13,687 bases of DNA, taken from CAYVUV01 sp964455095 (lineage in GTDB: Bacteria; Desulfobacterota; Binatia; HRBIN30; CADEER01). Position numbers and translations under genes: made by a program. Positions within the stretch are counted from its first letter, which is position 1; each line of letters begins with the position of its first letter. Positions 7,154 to 13,687 of this stretch are shown one piece after another. The DNA lies in NCBI GenBank assembly GCA_964455095.1, contig CAYVUV010000148.1:1-13687 (forward strand), in the 5' to 3' direction. The notes under the pieces were generated by a model, which saw only the letters and a program-made list of their open reading frames with translations, was not told the DNA's origin and did not search any database.

Positions 7154-8812
7154 ATGGGAGACGGAGTGAAGCCGGTCGATCTGGCCGCGGTAGAGCAACT
7201 CGTCGAAACGACCGATGCCGTGGTACGCGAGGCGCTGGCCGTCGCCGGCCGGCGCACCGAGGGGGGCAAGAACATCGACGACGAGCAGGTGCACTGCGAG
7301 CGTCTGGCCTACGCCGCGACGGAAGTCGCCGCGGCGCGCGCCTTCGTCGCCTATGCGAAGGCGGCCGGTGCGGTGCAACCGGATGTCGCGCTCGACGCCA
7401 TGGCCGGGCTCTTCAGCGCCGAGGTGGCGCAGCGGCTGGCGGCGCAGGTCGACGCGCACATCGACGAGTTCGGCATCAGTGCCGATCGACTCAATGCGAC
7501 GCTCGGCGCCGCGTCCGCCAAGCAGCTGATCCGCACCGTCACCGCCGACACGGCGGTGTGCGCCATCGGGCGCCATGTCGCGCAGCAGCGCGGCGTCAAC
7601 CACGCCTGGATCGACGACGAGCTGGCCGTGATGACGCGCGACTCGGTGCGCCAGTTCGCCGAGAGCGAGGTGGCGCCGATCGCCGAGCACATCCACCGCA
7701 CCGACGATCTGGTGCCCGACGCGATCATCGAGAAGATGAGCGAGCTCGGCTTCTTCGGCATGTCGGTGCCAGAGGAGTTCGGCGGCGGCGGCATGGGCAA
7801 CCTGGCGATGATCATCACCACCGAGGAGCTGTCGCGCTGCTCGCTCGCCGCGGCGGGGAGCTTGATCACGCGGCCGGAGATCCTCACCAAAGCGCTGTTG
7901 AAGGGCGGGACGGACGCACAGAAACAGAAGTGGCTGCCGCCGATCGCCGCCGGCAAGATCATGGCCGGCATCTCGGTGACCGAGCCCGACACCGGCTCCG
8001 ACGTCGCCTCGGTCAAATGCCGCGCCGACGCAGCCGAAGTGGGTGGGCGCAAGGGCTATGTGCTCAACGGCGCCAAGGCGTGGTGCACGTTCGCCGGGCG
8101 CGCCAACGTGCTGGCGCTGCTGGCGCGCACCGACCCCGACTTCAAGAAGGGCGCGCGCGGGCTGTCGCTGTTCATCGTCGAGAAGGACGTCTTCCGCGGC
8201 CACAGCTTCGAGATGAAGCAGCCCGGCGGCGGTCAGCTGGCCGGCAAGGCCGACGCCACGCCCGGCTATCGCGGTATGCACTCGTTCACGCTGGCGCTCG
8301 ACAACTACTTCGTCCCGGCCGAAAACCTGGTCGGCGAGCAGGGCGGCCTCAACAAGGGCTTCTACCTGCAGATGAACGGCTTCGCCGCCGGTCGGCTGCA
8401 GACCGGTGGCCGCGCGACCGGCCTGTCACAGGCGGCGCTCGAGCGCACGGCCGAGTACGCCAACGACCGCAAGCAGTTCGGCCAGCCGATCGGTTCGTTC
8501 CAGCTCACCCAGCACAAGCTCGGGCGCATGGCGACCAACATCATGGCGGGCCGGCAGCTGACCTACGCCGCGGCGCTGGCGATGGACCGCGACGAGTCGA
8601 TCGCGCTCGAGCCGGCGATGGCCAAGCTGTTCGCCTCCGACGTCGCCGTCTGGGCGACGCAGGAAGGCCAGCTCGTACACGGCGGCTGGGGATATGCCGA
8701 GGAGTTCCCGATCTCGCGCTACGTCATCGATGCGCAAGTCCTGCCGATCTTCGAAGGCGTCAAGCCGATCCTCGAGCTCAAGGTCATCGCCCGCGCGTTG
8801 CTGGCCGGGTGA
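7154..8812 (+). CDS. mcd: (2S)-Methylsuccinyl-CoA dehydrogenase-like acyl-CoA dehydrogenase
   Basis: 552-residue FAD-dependent acyl-CoA dehydrogenase with an extra N-terminal helical domain of about 150 residues. That extension and this overall length are characteristic of methylsuccinyl-CoA dehydrogenase, which oxidises (2S)-methylsuccinyl-CoA to mesaconyl-CoA and passes electrons to ETF. The catalytic part starts at about residue 152 (WIDDELAVMTRDSVRQF). Signatures are VPEEFGGGGMG (205-215), ISVTEPDTGSDVASVK (273-288, flavin/substrate site), GRLQTGGRATG (413-423), YANDRKQFGQPI (435-446) and VHGGWGYAEEFPISRY (508-523). IFEGVKPILELKVIAR (532-547) stands where most family members read IYEGT. 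The ATG at 7154 has GAGAGGAA nine bases upstream; an in-frame ATG at 7046 would add 36 unlikely residues. The ecm and mcl1 neighbours support this substrate over a generic fatty acyl-CoA role. Confidence 0.85.
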   Translation: MGDGVKPVDLAAVEQLVETTDAVVREALAVAGRRTEGGKNIDDEQVHCERLAYAATEVAAARAFVAYAKAAGAVQPDVALDAMAGLFSAEVAQRLAAQVDAHIDEFGISADRLNATLGAASAKQLIRTVTADTAVCAIGRHVAQQRGVNHAWIDDELAVMTRDSVRQFAESEVAPIAEHIHRTDDLVPDAIIEKMSELGFFGMSVPEEFGGGGMGNLAMIITTEELSRCSLAAAGSLITRPEILTKALLKGGTDAQKQKWLPPIAAGKIMAGISVTEPDTGSDVASVKCRADAAEVGGRKGYVLNGAKAWCTFAGRANVLALLARTDPDFKKGARGLSLFIVEKDVFRGHSFEMKQPGGGQLAGKADATPGYRGMHSFTLALDNYFVPAENLVGEQGGLNKGFYLQMNGFAAGRLQTGGRATGLSQAALERTAEYANDRKQFGQPIGSFQLTQHKLGRMATNIMAGRQLTYAAALAMDRDESIALEPAMAKLFASDVAVWATQEGQLVHGGWGYAEEFPISRYVIDAQVLPIFEGVKPILELKVIARALLAG

Positions 8813-8856
8813 GCACGACTCGACCGCGATCCACTCGTCCCACCTCTCGTCCACTG

Positions 8857-8912
8857 GGAGGGCGACGCTCCCCGCCTCGGCGCCTTCTGGCCTTGAGGGA
8901 AGCTCGCCCTCC
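8857..8912. repeat. REP-like hairpin element downstream of mcd
   Basis: Arms GGAGGGCGA (8857-8865) and TCGCCCTCC (8904-8912) are perfectly complementary. The stem continues inward after a one-base bulge and one mismatch (GCTCCCC at 8867-8873 against GGGAAGC at 8897-8903). The roughly 23-base loop contains CGGCGCC. The element begins 44 bases after the mcd stop, so it may end the mcd transcript or protect its 3' end. Lack of a T tract and the GGGAGGGCGA-type ends suggest a dispersed extragenic palindrome. The rest of the 8813-8963 gap shows nothing I can name. Confidence 0.5.
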
Positions 8913-8963
8913 ATTCGGTACCGTTTTCCACTTCTTGGACGCGATTGGCCGCGCCGCGGTCGC

Positions 8964-9002
8964 TTGACGACCTGCAGCTGCTTCAGTACAGATATTTGTA
9001 CA
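8964..9002 (+). promoter_or_regulatory. yefM-yoeB promoter and autoregulatory operator
   Basis: TTGACG (8964-8969) is a good -35 box, and TACAGA (8987-8992) lies 17 bases downstream as a weak -10. Two hexamers, AGTACA (8985-8990) and TGTACA (8997-9002), have centres exactly 12 bp apart and overlap the -10 and the expected transcription start. TGTACA cores in this arrangement are the known binding sites of the YefM and YefM-YoeB complex in Escherichia coli, which represses its own operon. The first copy has one mismatch to the core. Confidence 0.6.
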
Positions 9003-9014
9003 ATGAAAGACTCC

Positions 9015-9263
9015 ATGGCGATCGTGGGCTACAGTGAAGCGCGGCAGCGGTTGGCGAAGCTCATGGACGCCGTGGTCGACGATTGCCGACCGGTCGTCGT
9101 CACGCGGCAGAAGGCTCCAGCAGTCGTCATGCTTTCGCTCGAGGAGTACGAAGCGATGACCGAGACTCTGCATCTCTTGCGCAGCCCGAGCAATGCGCGG
9201 AGGTTGCAAAAGGCCGTTCGCGATGCGGAGGCCGGGCGATTCGTCCCCAGCCCGCGCAAGTGA
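9015..9263 (+). CDS. yefM: YefM-type antitoxin
   Basis: 82-residue antitoxin of the Phd/YefM family, which binds and neutralises the YoeB RNase and represses the operon through its N-terminal DNA-binding half. The sequence is plainly YefM-like: MAIVGYSEARQRL at the N-terminus, VVVTRQ (about 33-38), MLSLEEYEAM in the middle and LLRSPSNARRL leading into the toxin-wrapping C-terminus. I chose the ATG at 9015 because YefM proteins begin three to five residues before YSEARQ; the in-frame ATG at 9003 adds four residues and abuts the TGTACA operator. The stop codon overlaps the yoeB start, so the two are translationally coupled. Confidence 0.93.
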   Translation: MAIVGYSEARQRLAKLMDAVVDDCRPVVVTRQKAPAVVMLSLEEYEAMTETLHLLRSPSNARRLQKAVRDAEAGRFVPSPRK

Positions 9264-9526
9264 TCGAATGCTGGACCGCGGGAGCGGCCCAGGATTATCG
9301 CTGGTTCTCACAACGAGAGCCAAGGACTGCGGCGCGCATTGATCGCTTGCTCGCGGCCATCAGACACCGTCCTTTCGAGGGAATCGGAAAGCCCGAGCCG
9401 CTCAGGGGCGCACTGGCGGGATGGTGGTCGCGGCGCATTACCGGGGAACATCGGCTCGTCTACCGAGTCGTCGGCAAGGGCGCCGCGCGCCAGCTGCAAA
9501 TCGCGCAGTGCCGGTACCACTACTAG
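9260..9526 (+). CDS. yoeB: YoeB-type toxin, ribosome-dependent mRNA endonuclease
   Basis: 88-residue toxin of the RelE/ParE superfamily, Txe/YoeB branch; it cuts mRNA in the ribosomal A site. The family core is intact: RPFEGIGKPEPL (37-48), WWSRRITGEHRLVY (55-68) and the terminal CRYHY (84-88). By alignment to E. coli YoeB the catalytic residues Glu46, Arg65 and the penultimate His (His87) are all present, so it should be active. Four extra residues lie in the loop before the last strand (VGKGAARQLQ). It starts at GTG 9260; the GTGA overlap shares two bases of that codon with the yefM TGA stop. An upstream ATG in the same frame, at 9083, only reads through yefM in the wrong frame. Confidence 0.93.
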   Translation: MIECWTAGAAQDYRWFSQREPRTAARIDRLLAAIRHRPFEGIGKPEPLRGALAGWWSRRITGEHRLVYRVVGKGAARQLQIAQCRYHY

Positions 9527-9554
9527 ATCTGGTCCGGGCGGAACGATCGCGTCT

Positions 9555-9593
9555 CCCCGCTGAAGTTTCTTGACTTCCTTCGGCGCAGCGGGG
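9555..9593 (+). other. Stem-loop between yoeB and the large secreted-protein gene
   Basis: CCCCGCTG (9555-9562) pairs perfectly with CAGCGGGG (9586-9593), and an inner hairpin GAAGT/ACTTC (9562-9566 and 9573-9577) sits in the loop. The structure begins 28 bases after the yoeB stop and ends about 75 bases before the next ATG. It could terminate the toxin-antitoxin transcript or be a structured leader of the large gene. No T run follows it. I could not match it to a known riboswitch. Confidence 0.35.
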
Positions 9594-9667
9594 TAACGCC
9601 GGACAGGGGCTGACCAGGGGGGCGCGCCATCTGTCGCGCGGCCGGCGGTTTCGATCGAGGGGGGCGA

Positions 9668-12600
9668 ATGTTCAAGCATCGGAGCACGGCGTGGCTCATC
9701 TGCGGGGCGCTTCTGGCTGCGGTCGGCAGCGCCGTGCCGCCGGCGCGGGCGACGATGTCGCTGGGCGGCGTGATGGCGCACAGCCCCGACGACATCTCCG
9801 GCTTCACGACGCTGTCGGGCAACGACAGCGTGGCCAGCGTGACGCTGCCGTTCACCTTCACGGTCGAAGGGACGAGCTACACCACGCTGGCGCTTTCCAC
9901 CAATGGGTGGATCGAGTTCGGCAGCAATACCTCGGGTGACAGCGATCCGACCAACGACTACCTGCCGACCAGCGCGCACAGCAATCCGTTTCTGGCCGCG
10001 TACTGGGACGACTTGCAGACCTTCAATACCAATATTCGCTACGGCACCGCCGGCAGCAGTCCGAACCGCGTCTTCATCGCCGACTTCTCGGTCGAGGTGG
10101 TGTCGGGCACCAACGACATTCCCTTTCAGGTGCAGCTGCACGAAGGGTCGAACACCATCACGGTGCGCTACCGCAACTCGCAACCCAACGCCAACGGCCA
10201 GGCCGCGACGATCGGTTTCCAGGGCGCCGGCGGCGGGGCGGCGACGACGGTGCAGCCGCTCTCGTGCAACGCCAAGATCCTCGATGACAATCGGCCCGAC
10301 GAGGGCTGGTCGGCCGACGTCGGCCGCGCCGGGCTGGTGACGCTGTCCGCCATGCTGCAACACAGCCCCGACGACATCAGCGGCTTCACGTCGCTGACCG
10401 GCAATGACAACACGGCCAATGTGACGCTGCCGTTCTCCGTCACCCTTGAAGGCACGGCCTACACGTCGGTGGCGATCTCGACCAACGGCTGGATCGAGTT
10501 CGGCGGCAACACCGCTGGCGACAGCGATCCGACCAACGACTGCCTGCCGACGGCAGTCCACACCAATCCGTTTCTGGCCGTGTACTGGGACGATCTCAAT
10601 CCGTTCGGCAACAACATCCGCTACAACACCATCGGCAGCAGCCCGAACCGCGTCTTCATCGTCGACTACGAAGTCGATCTGACCTCCGGTTCGGAGGGCA
10701 GCGACGACCTGCGCTTCCAGGTGCAGGTCCACGAGCGCTCGAGCCTCATCAACGTGCGCTACTGGGACAAGCAGTCGGGTGCCAACGGCCAGGCGGCGAC
10801 CATCGGTTTCCAGGGCGCCGGCGGGGCGTCGTCGGTGGCGTATCCGCTGACGTGCGACGCCAAGATCCTCGATGACAACAACCCGAGCCGCGAGGGCTGG
10901 TCGGTGCATCCGAAGTCGACCGGTGCCGTCTCGCTGCACAGCATCACGACGTACAGCCCCGACGACATCGGCGGCATCGCCGGCCTGCAGACCTTCAGCG
11001 GCAACGACGTGACCCGCGACTTCACGCTGCCGTTCAACCTCAACATCGACGGCACCAACTACACCGCGCTGACGATGTCGACCAACGGCTGGATCGAATT
11101 CGGCGGCAACACGTCGGGTGACAGCGATCCGACCAACGACTGTCTGCCGACCGCCGCGCACACCAATCCGTTCCTGGCCGCGTTCTGGGACGACATGGTG
11201 ACGGCCGGCGCGAGCACGATCGAGTACGGCGTCGTGGGCACGAGCCCGAACCGGACCTTCATCGCCGACTTCTTCCTCGACACGCGCGTCAGCGGCGACG
11301 ACGGCGGCGACGACGTCTCGTTTCAGGTGCAGATCCACGAGCGCTCGAACACGATCAGCGTCGCCTATTACAACGAGCAAAACCTCGCCAACGGCCAGAC
11401 GGCGACGATCGGCTTCCAGGGCGCGGGCGGCGCATCGGCCGCGGCGACGGCGGTCGGCTGCAACGCCAAGGTGCTCGACGACAACCGCGTCAACTCGGGC
11501 TGGTCGGTGGCGCCGCTGCCGATGTGCGGCAATGGCATCGTGGAGACGAAGGAGCCCTGCGACCTGGGCGGGTCGAACGGCGCCTCGACGTCGTGCTGTA
11601 CCGGCACCTGCCAGTTCCGCAGCGCGGGCCAAACCTGTCGCGCCACGGCGGGTGATTGCGACGTGGCGGAGACCTGCACGGGGTCGAGCGCCACATGTCC
11701 GGCCGACATCTTTGCCCTGGCCAGCGTCGTGTGCCGGACATCAGCGGGTGTTTGCGATCCGCAAGAGAATTGCACGGGCTCGGGACCGAGCTGCCCGCCG
11801 GATGGAAAATCGTCGGCGGTGTGCAGGATCTCCGCGGGAATCTGCGACGTGGCGGAGTCCTGCGACGGCGCCGGCAACGACTGCCCAACCGATGGCTTCG
11901 CCTTGCCGAGCGTGGTCTGCCGCCCCGATGCCGGTGAATGCGATGTGCAGGAGACCTGCGACGGCGCCGGCAACTGTCCGGCGGATGGGTTCGAAGCGAA
12001 CGGCACCAGTTGTGGCAGCGGCCTGGACGACGACTGCACCAACCCGGACACCTGCAACGGCTCCGGGACCTGCCAGAGCAATCACGAGACGTCGGGCACC
12101 GCCTGCGCGAGCGATGGTGAGACCTGCACCGTCGATCAGTGCAACGGCGGCGGCGCCTGCACCCATCCGGCCGGCAATGGCGGCAGCGTGTGTCGCGCCG
12201 ATGCCGGCGAGTGCGATGTGCAGGAAGTCTGTGACGGCAGCACGCCGAGCTGTCCGGCCGATGCCTTCGAACCGGCGGCGACTGCGTGCGGCGATCCGAG
12301 TGACACCGATTGCACCAATCCGGATACCTGCGACGGCAGCGGGCTGTGCGAAGTGAACGACGAGGTCTCCGGATTTGCCTGCGGCGATTCGAGCGATACC
12401 AACTGCGATGATCCCGATACTTGCGACGGGGCCGGAACCTGTGACGTGAACAACAAGCCGATCAGCACGCTGTGTCGCGCGGCGAGCGCGGGTCAGCTCT
12501 GCGACGAAGCGGAGTTCTGCGACGGCCTGGGTGCCTGTCCGGCCGATGCGCCGAAGCCGGCGGCAACTGTCTGCCGAGCCGACGCCGGTGAATGCGATGT

Positions 12601-13687
12601 ACAGGAAGTCTGCGACGGCGTGAACTTCCAGTGCCCGGCGGACAGTTTCGAGCCGGCGGCGACCGCCTGTGGCGATCCGAGCGATACGGATTGCACGAAC
12701 CCGGATACCTGCGACGGGGCCGGGGCGTGTCTGATCAACGACGAGCCGTCGGGCTTTGCCTGCGGCGATCCGAGCGACACCGATTGCGCCAACCCGGATA
12801 CCTGCGATGGCGCCGGAACGTGCGACATCAACGACGAAACGGCGGGCACGGCCTGCACCGACGACGGCGAGACGTGTACGGTCGACGAGTGCGACGGCGG
12901 CGGGACGTGTGCGCATCCGGCCGGCAACCCCGGAGCGGAGTGCCGCGCGGCGAGTGCAGGGCAGCTGTGTGACGAAGCGGAAGTCTGCGACGGCAGCACG
13001 CCGATTTGCCCGGCCGATGGAGTGAAGGCAAACGGCACCGTGTGCCGCGCCGATGCGGGCGACTGCGACGTCGAGGAGCAGTGCGACGGGGTGAGCAGTG
13101 CCTGTCCGGCCGATGCGTTCGAACCCGCGACGACGGCGTGCGGGGATCCGAGCGATACGGCCTGCACGGACCCGGACACCTGTGACGGGTCCGGGACATG
13201 TCTGGGCAACCACGCGGCGATCACGACGCTCTGCCGTGCGGCGAGCGCGGGACAGGATTGCGACGAGGCGGAGAACTGCGACGGCGCCGGGAGCTGTCCG
13301 GCCGATGGCTTCAAGGCGAGTGGCACGGAGTGCCGGGCGTCGGCCGGTGACTGCGACATTGCCGAGCAGTGTGACGGCGCGAGCGGTGCGTGTCCGGCCG
13401 ACGGCGTGGAACCCAGCAGCACGGTGTGCCGCGCCGACGCGGGCGCGTGCGACGTCGCGGAGACCTGTGATGGGTCGTCCACGACGTGCCCGGCCGACGC
13501 GTTCGAAGCGGACGGAACGGGTTGCTCGAACGGGGCGTTCTGCGACGGCGTCGATACCTGCCAGGGCGGGACGTGCACCTCACCGGGCACGCCGTGCGGA
13601 ATCGGCGAGACCTGCAACGAGGGCGCGGATGCCTGCTTCCTGGACGGCTGCCCGCTGACGGCCGCTTCCTGCCGCACCGCGGACAAG
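9668..13687 (+). CDS. Very large exported protein: three nidogen-like domains plus disintegrin-like cysteine-rich repeats (3' end outside window)
   Basis: Uninterrupted frame of 1340 codons running off the window. Residues 1-28 are a signal peptide (MFKHRSTAWLICGALLAAVG core, cleavage after ARA), so the product is exported. Residues 29-616 are three tandem copies of a roughly 195-residue beta-rich domain, each with SPDDI, STNGWIEFG, SDPTND, a NPFLA..W-D-D strand, SPNR-x-FI and ATIGFQGAGG; this resembles nidogen-like extracellular domains. From C620 on there are about 94 cysteines. First comes a disintegrin-like head (CGNGIVETKEPCDLGG, then CCTGTCQF), then 20 four-cysteine units, then a variant tail ending PLTAASCRTADK. 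Function is unknown; adhesion or a surface structure is plausible from the architecture. The ATG has GGGGGG just upstream. The frame has no stop codon, and its protein-like repeats rule out the long antisense frames. Confidence 0.9.
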   Translation, partial: MFKHRSTAWLICGALLAAVGSAVPPARATMSLGGVMAHSPDDISGFTTLSGNDSVASVTLPFTFTVEGTSYTTLALSTNGWIEFGSNTSGDSDPTNDYLPTSAHSNPFLAAYWDDLQTFNTNIRYGTAGSSPNRVFIADFSVEVVSGTNDIPFQVQLHEGSNTITVRYRNSQPNANGQAATIGFQGAGGGAATTVQPLSCNAKILDDNRPDEGWSADVGRAGLVTLSAMLQHSPDDISGFTSLTGNDNTANVTLPFSVTLEGTAYTSVAISTNGWIEFGGNTAGDSDPTNDCLPTAVHTNPFLAVYWDDLNPFGNNIRYNTIGSSPNRVFIVDYEVDLTSGSEGSDDLRFQVQVHERSSLINVRYWDKQSGANGQAATIGFQGAGGASSVAYPLTCDAKILDDNNPSREGWSVHPKSTGAVSLHSITTYSPDDIGGIAGLQTFSGNDVTRDFTLPFNLNIDGTNYTALTMSTNGWIEFGGNTSGDSDPTNDCLPTAAHTNPFLAAFWDDMVTAGASTIEYGVVGTSPNRTFIADFFLDTRVSGDDGGDDVSFQVQIHERSNTISVAYYNEQNLANGQTATIGFQGAGGASAAATAVGCNAKVLDDNRVNSGWSVAPLPMCGNGIVETKEPCDLGGSNGASTSCCTGTCQFRSAGQTCRATAGDCDVAETCTGSSATCPADIFALASVVCRTSAGVCDPQENCTGSGPSCPPDGKSSAVCRISAGICDVAESCDGAGNDCPTDGFALPSVVCRPDAGECDVQETCDGAGNCPADGFEANGTSCGSGLDDDCTNPDTCNGSGTCQSNHETSGTACASDGETCTVDQCNGGGACTHPAGNGGSVCRADAGECDVQEVCDGSTPSCPADAFEPAATACGDPSDTDCTNPDTCDGSGLCEVNDEVSGFACGDSSDTNCDDPDTCDGAGTCDVNNKPISTLCRAASAGQLCDEAEFCDGLGACPADAPKPAATVCRADAGECDVQEVCDGVNFQCPADSFEPAATACGDPSDTDCTNPDTCDGAGACLINDEPSGFACGDPSDTDCANPDTCDGAGTCDINDETAGTACTDDGETCTVDECDGGGTCAHPAGNPGAECRAASAGQLCDEAEVCDGSTPICPADGVKANGTVCRADAGDCDVEEQCDGVSSACPADAFEPATTACGDPSDTACTDPDTCDGSGTCLGNHAAITTLCRAASAGQDCDEAENCDGAGSCPADGFKASGTECRASAGDCDIAEQCDGASGACPADGVEPSSTVCRADAGACDVAETCDGSSTTCPADAFEADGTGCSNGAFCDGVDTCQGGTCTSPGTPCGIGETCNEGADACFLDGCPLTAASCRTADK
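9752..11518 (+). repeat. Three tandem ~590-bp repeats encoding the nidogen-like domains
   Basis: The DNA repeats with periods of 582 and 591 bp, measured at the shared SPDDI motif (9779, 10361 and 10952 for the codon preceding SPDD). Copies 2 and 3 each have Cys in NDCLP and Cys near the domain end (TCDAK, GCNAK). Copy 1 has Tyr98 instead of the first Cys, but keeps Cys200 in LSCNAK. Copies 1 and 2 are the more similar pair; copy 3 has a Gly/Asp-rich insertion (SGDDGGDD). Confidence 0.85.
11636..13522 (+). repeat. Array of 20 cysteine-rich units of about 31 codons (three unit types)
   Basis: Each unit has four cysteines with spacing close to C-x6-C-x5-C-x5-C-x10. Type A reads CRADAGECDVQEVCDG then CPAD-x-F; the variant A' has CRAASAGQLCDEAE. 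Type B reads CGDPSDTDCTNPDTCDG and lacks the CPAD motif. Type C reads CTDDGETCTVDECDGGG followed by HPAGN. By inspection the order is A A A A B C A B B A' A B B C A' A B A' A A. Units at the start are the most divergent; inner B and A' units are near copies of one another. All units are in phase with the gene. Confidence 0.85.

Noticed and set aside
9308..11632. 774-codon open frame on the minus strand
   Set aside because: It is antisense to the triple-domain gene and yoeB. Its product is monotonous Arg/Val/Ala/Asp-rich sequence with no domain, and its repeats simply mirror the plus-strand repeats.
11741..13213. Minus-strand frame of 490 codons with repeated RIARIA-like segments
   Set aside because: It is the reverse complement of the cysteine-unit array; periodicity and lack of stops follow from GC-rich coding repeats on the plus strand.
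11636..13522. CRISPR-like array
   Set aside because: The repeats are about 93 bp, degenerate, in frame and protein-coding; there are no short identical repeats separated by unique spacers.
12493..13686. Minus-strand frame of 397 codons rich in PSQVS and SASAGH repeats
   Set aside because: Another shadow of the array. The plus strand has regularly spaced cysteines, a signal peptide upstream and one continuous frame.

Overview
The window is GC-rich chromosomal DNA from a free-living bacterium that I cannot place with certainty. Ethylmalonyl-CoA pathway enzymes next to a very long secreted protein with disintegrin-like cysteine repeats suggest a 'deltaproteobacterial' lineage (Binatota- or Myxococcota-like) rather than an alphaproteobacterium. 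That placement is inference.

Layout. (1) 1-3569, minus strand: a run of four genes read right to left: a FadN-type 3-hydroxyacyl-CoA dehydrogenase without hydratase domain, an SCP2/SCP-x-type thiolase, a small secreted protein of unknown function, and a short-chain dehydrogenase cut by the window edge. (2) 3721-8812: three enzymes diagnostic of the ethylmalonyl-CoA (EMC) pathway. These are ethylmalonyl-CoA mutase (Ecm/MeaA, plus), an L-malyl-CoA/beta-methylmalyl-CoA lyase-like CoA ester lyase (Mcl1, minus) and a methylsuccinyl-CoA dehydrogenase-like flavoenzyme (Mcd, plus). ecm and mcl1 converge on a hairpin-bounded repetitive element; mcl1 and mcd diverge from a shared promoter region. (3) 8857-9526: a REP-like hairpin followed by a complete YefM-YoeB toxin-antitoxin pair with a recognisable operator. 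(4) 9668 to the window end: one open reading frame of at least 1340 codons for an exported protein. It has a signal peptide, three tandem nidogen-like domains of about 195 residues, and a cysteine-rich tail of about 20 four-cysteine units; its 3' end lies outside the window.

How the genes work together. Ecm converts ethylmalonyl-CoA to methylsuccinyl-CoA, Mcd oxidises that to mesaconyl-CoA, and after hydration (mesaconyl-CoA hydratase, not in this window) Mcl1 cleaves beta-methylmalyl-CoA to glyoxylate and propionyl-CoA. The adjacent hydroxyacyl-CoA dehydrogenase and thiolase could interconvert acetyl-CoA, acetoacetyl-CoA and 3-hydroxybutyryl-CoA at the front of this route, or could serve ordinary beta-oxidation. 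Crotonyl-CoA carboxylase/reductase, the other hallmark enzyme, is not in the window. The toxin-antitoxin pair and the secreted repeat protein look unrelated to the metabolic genes.

No stretch longer than about 210 bases lacks a gene. I saw no rRNA, tRNA, CRISPR array, transposase or phage gene.
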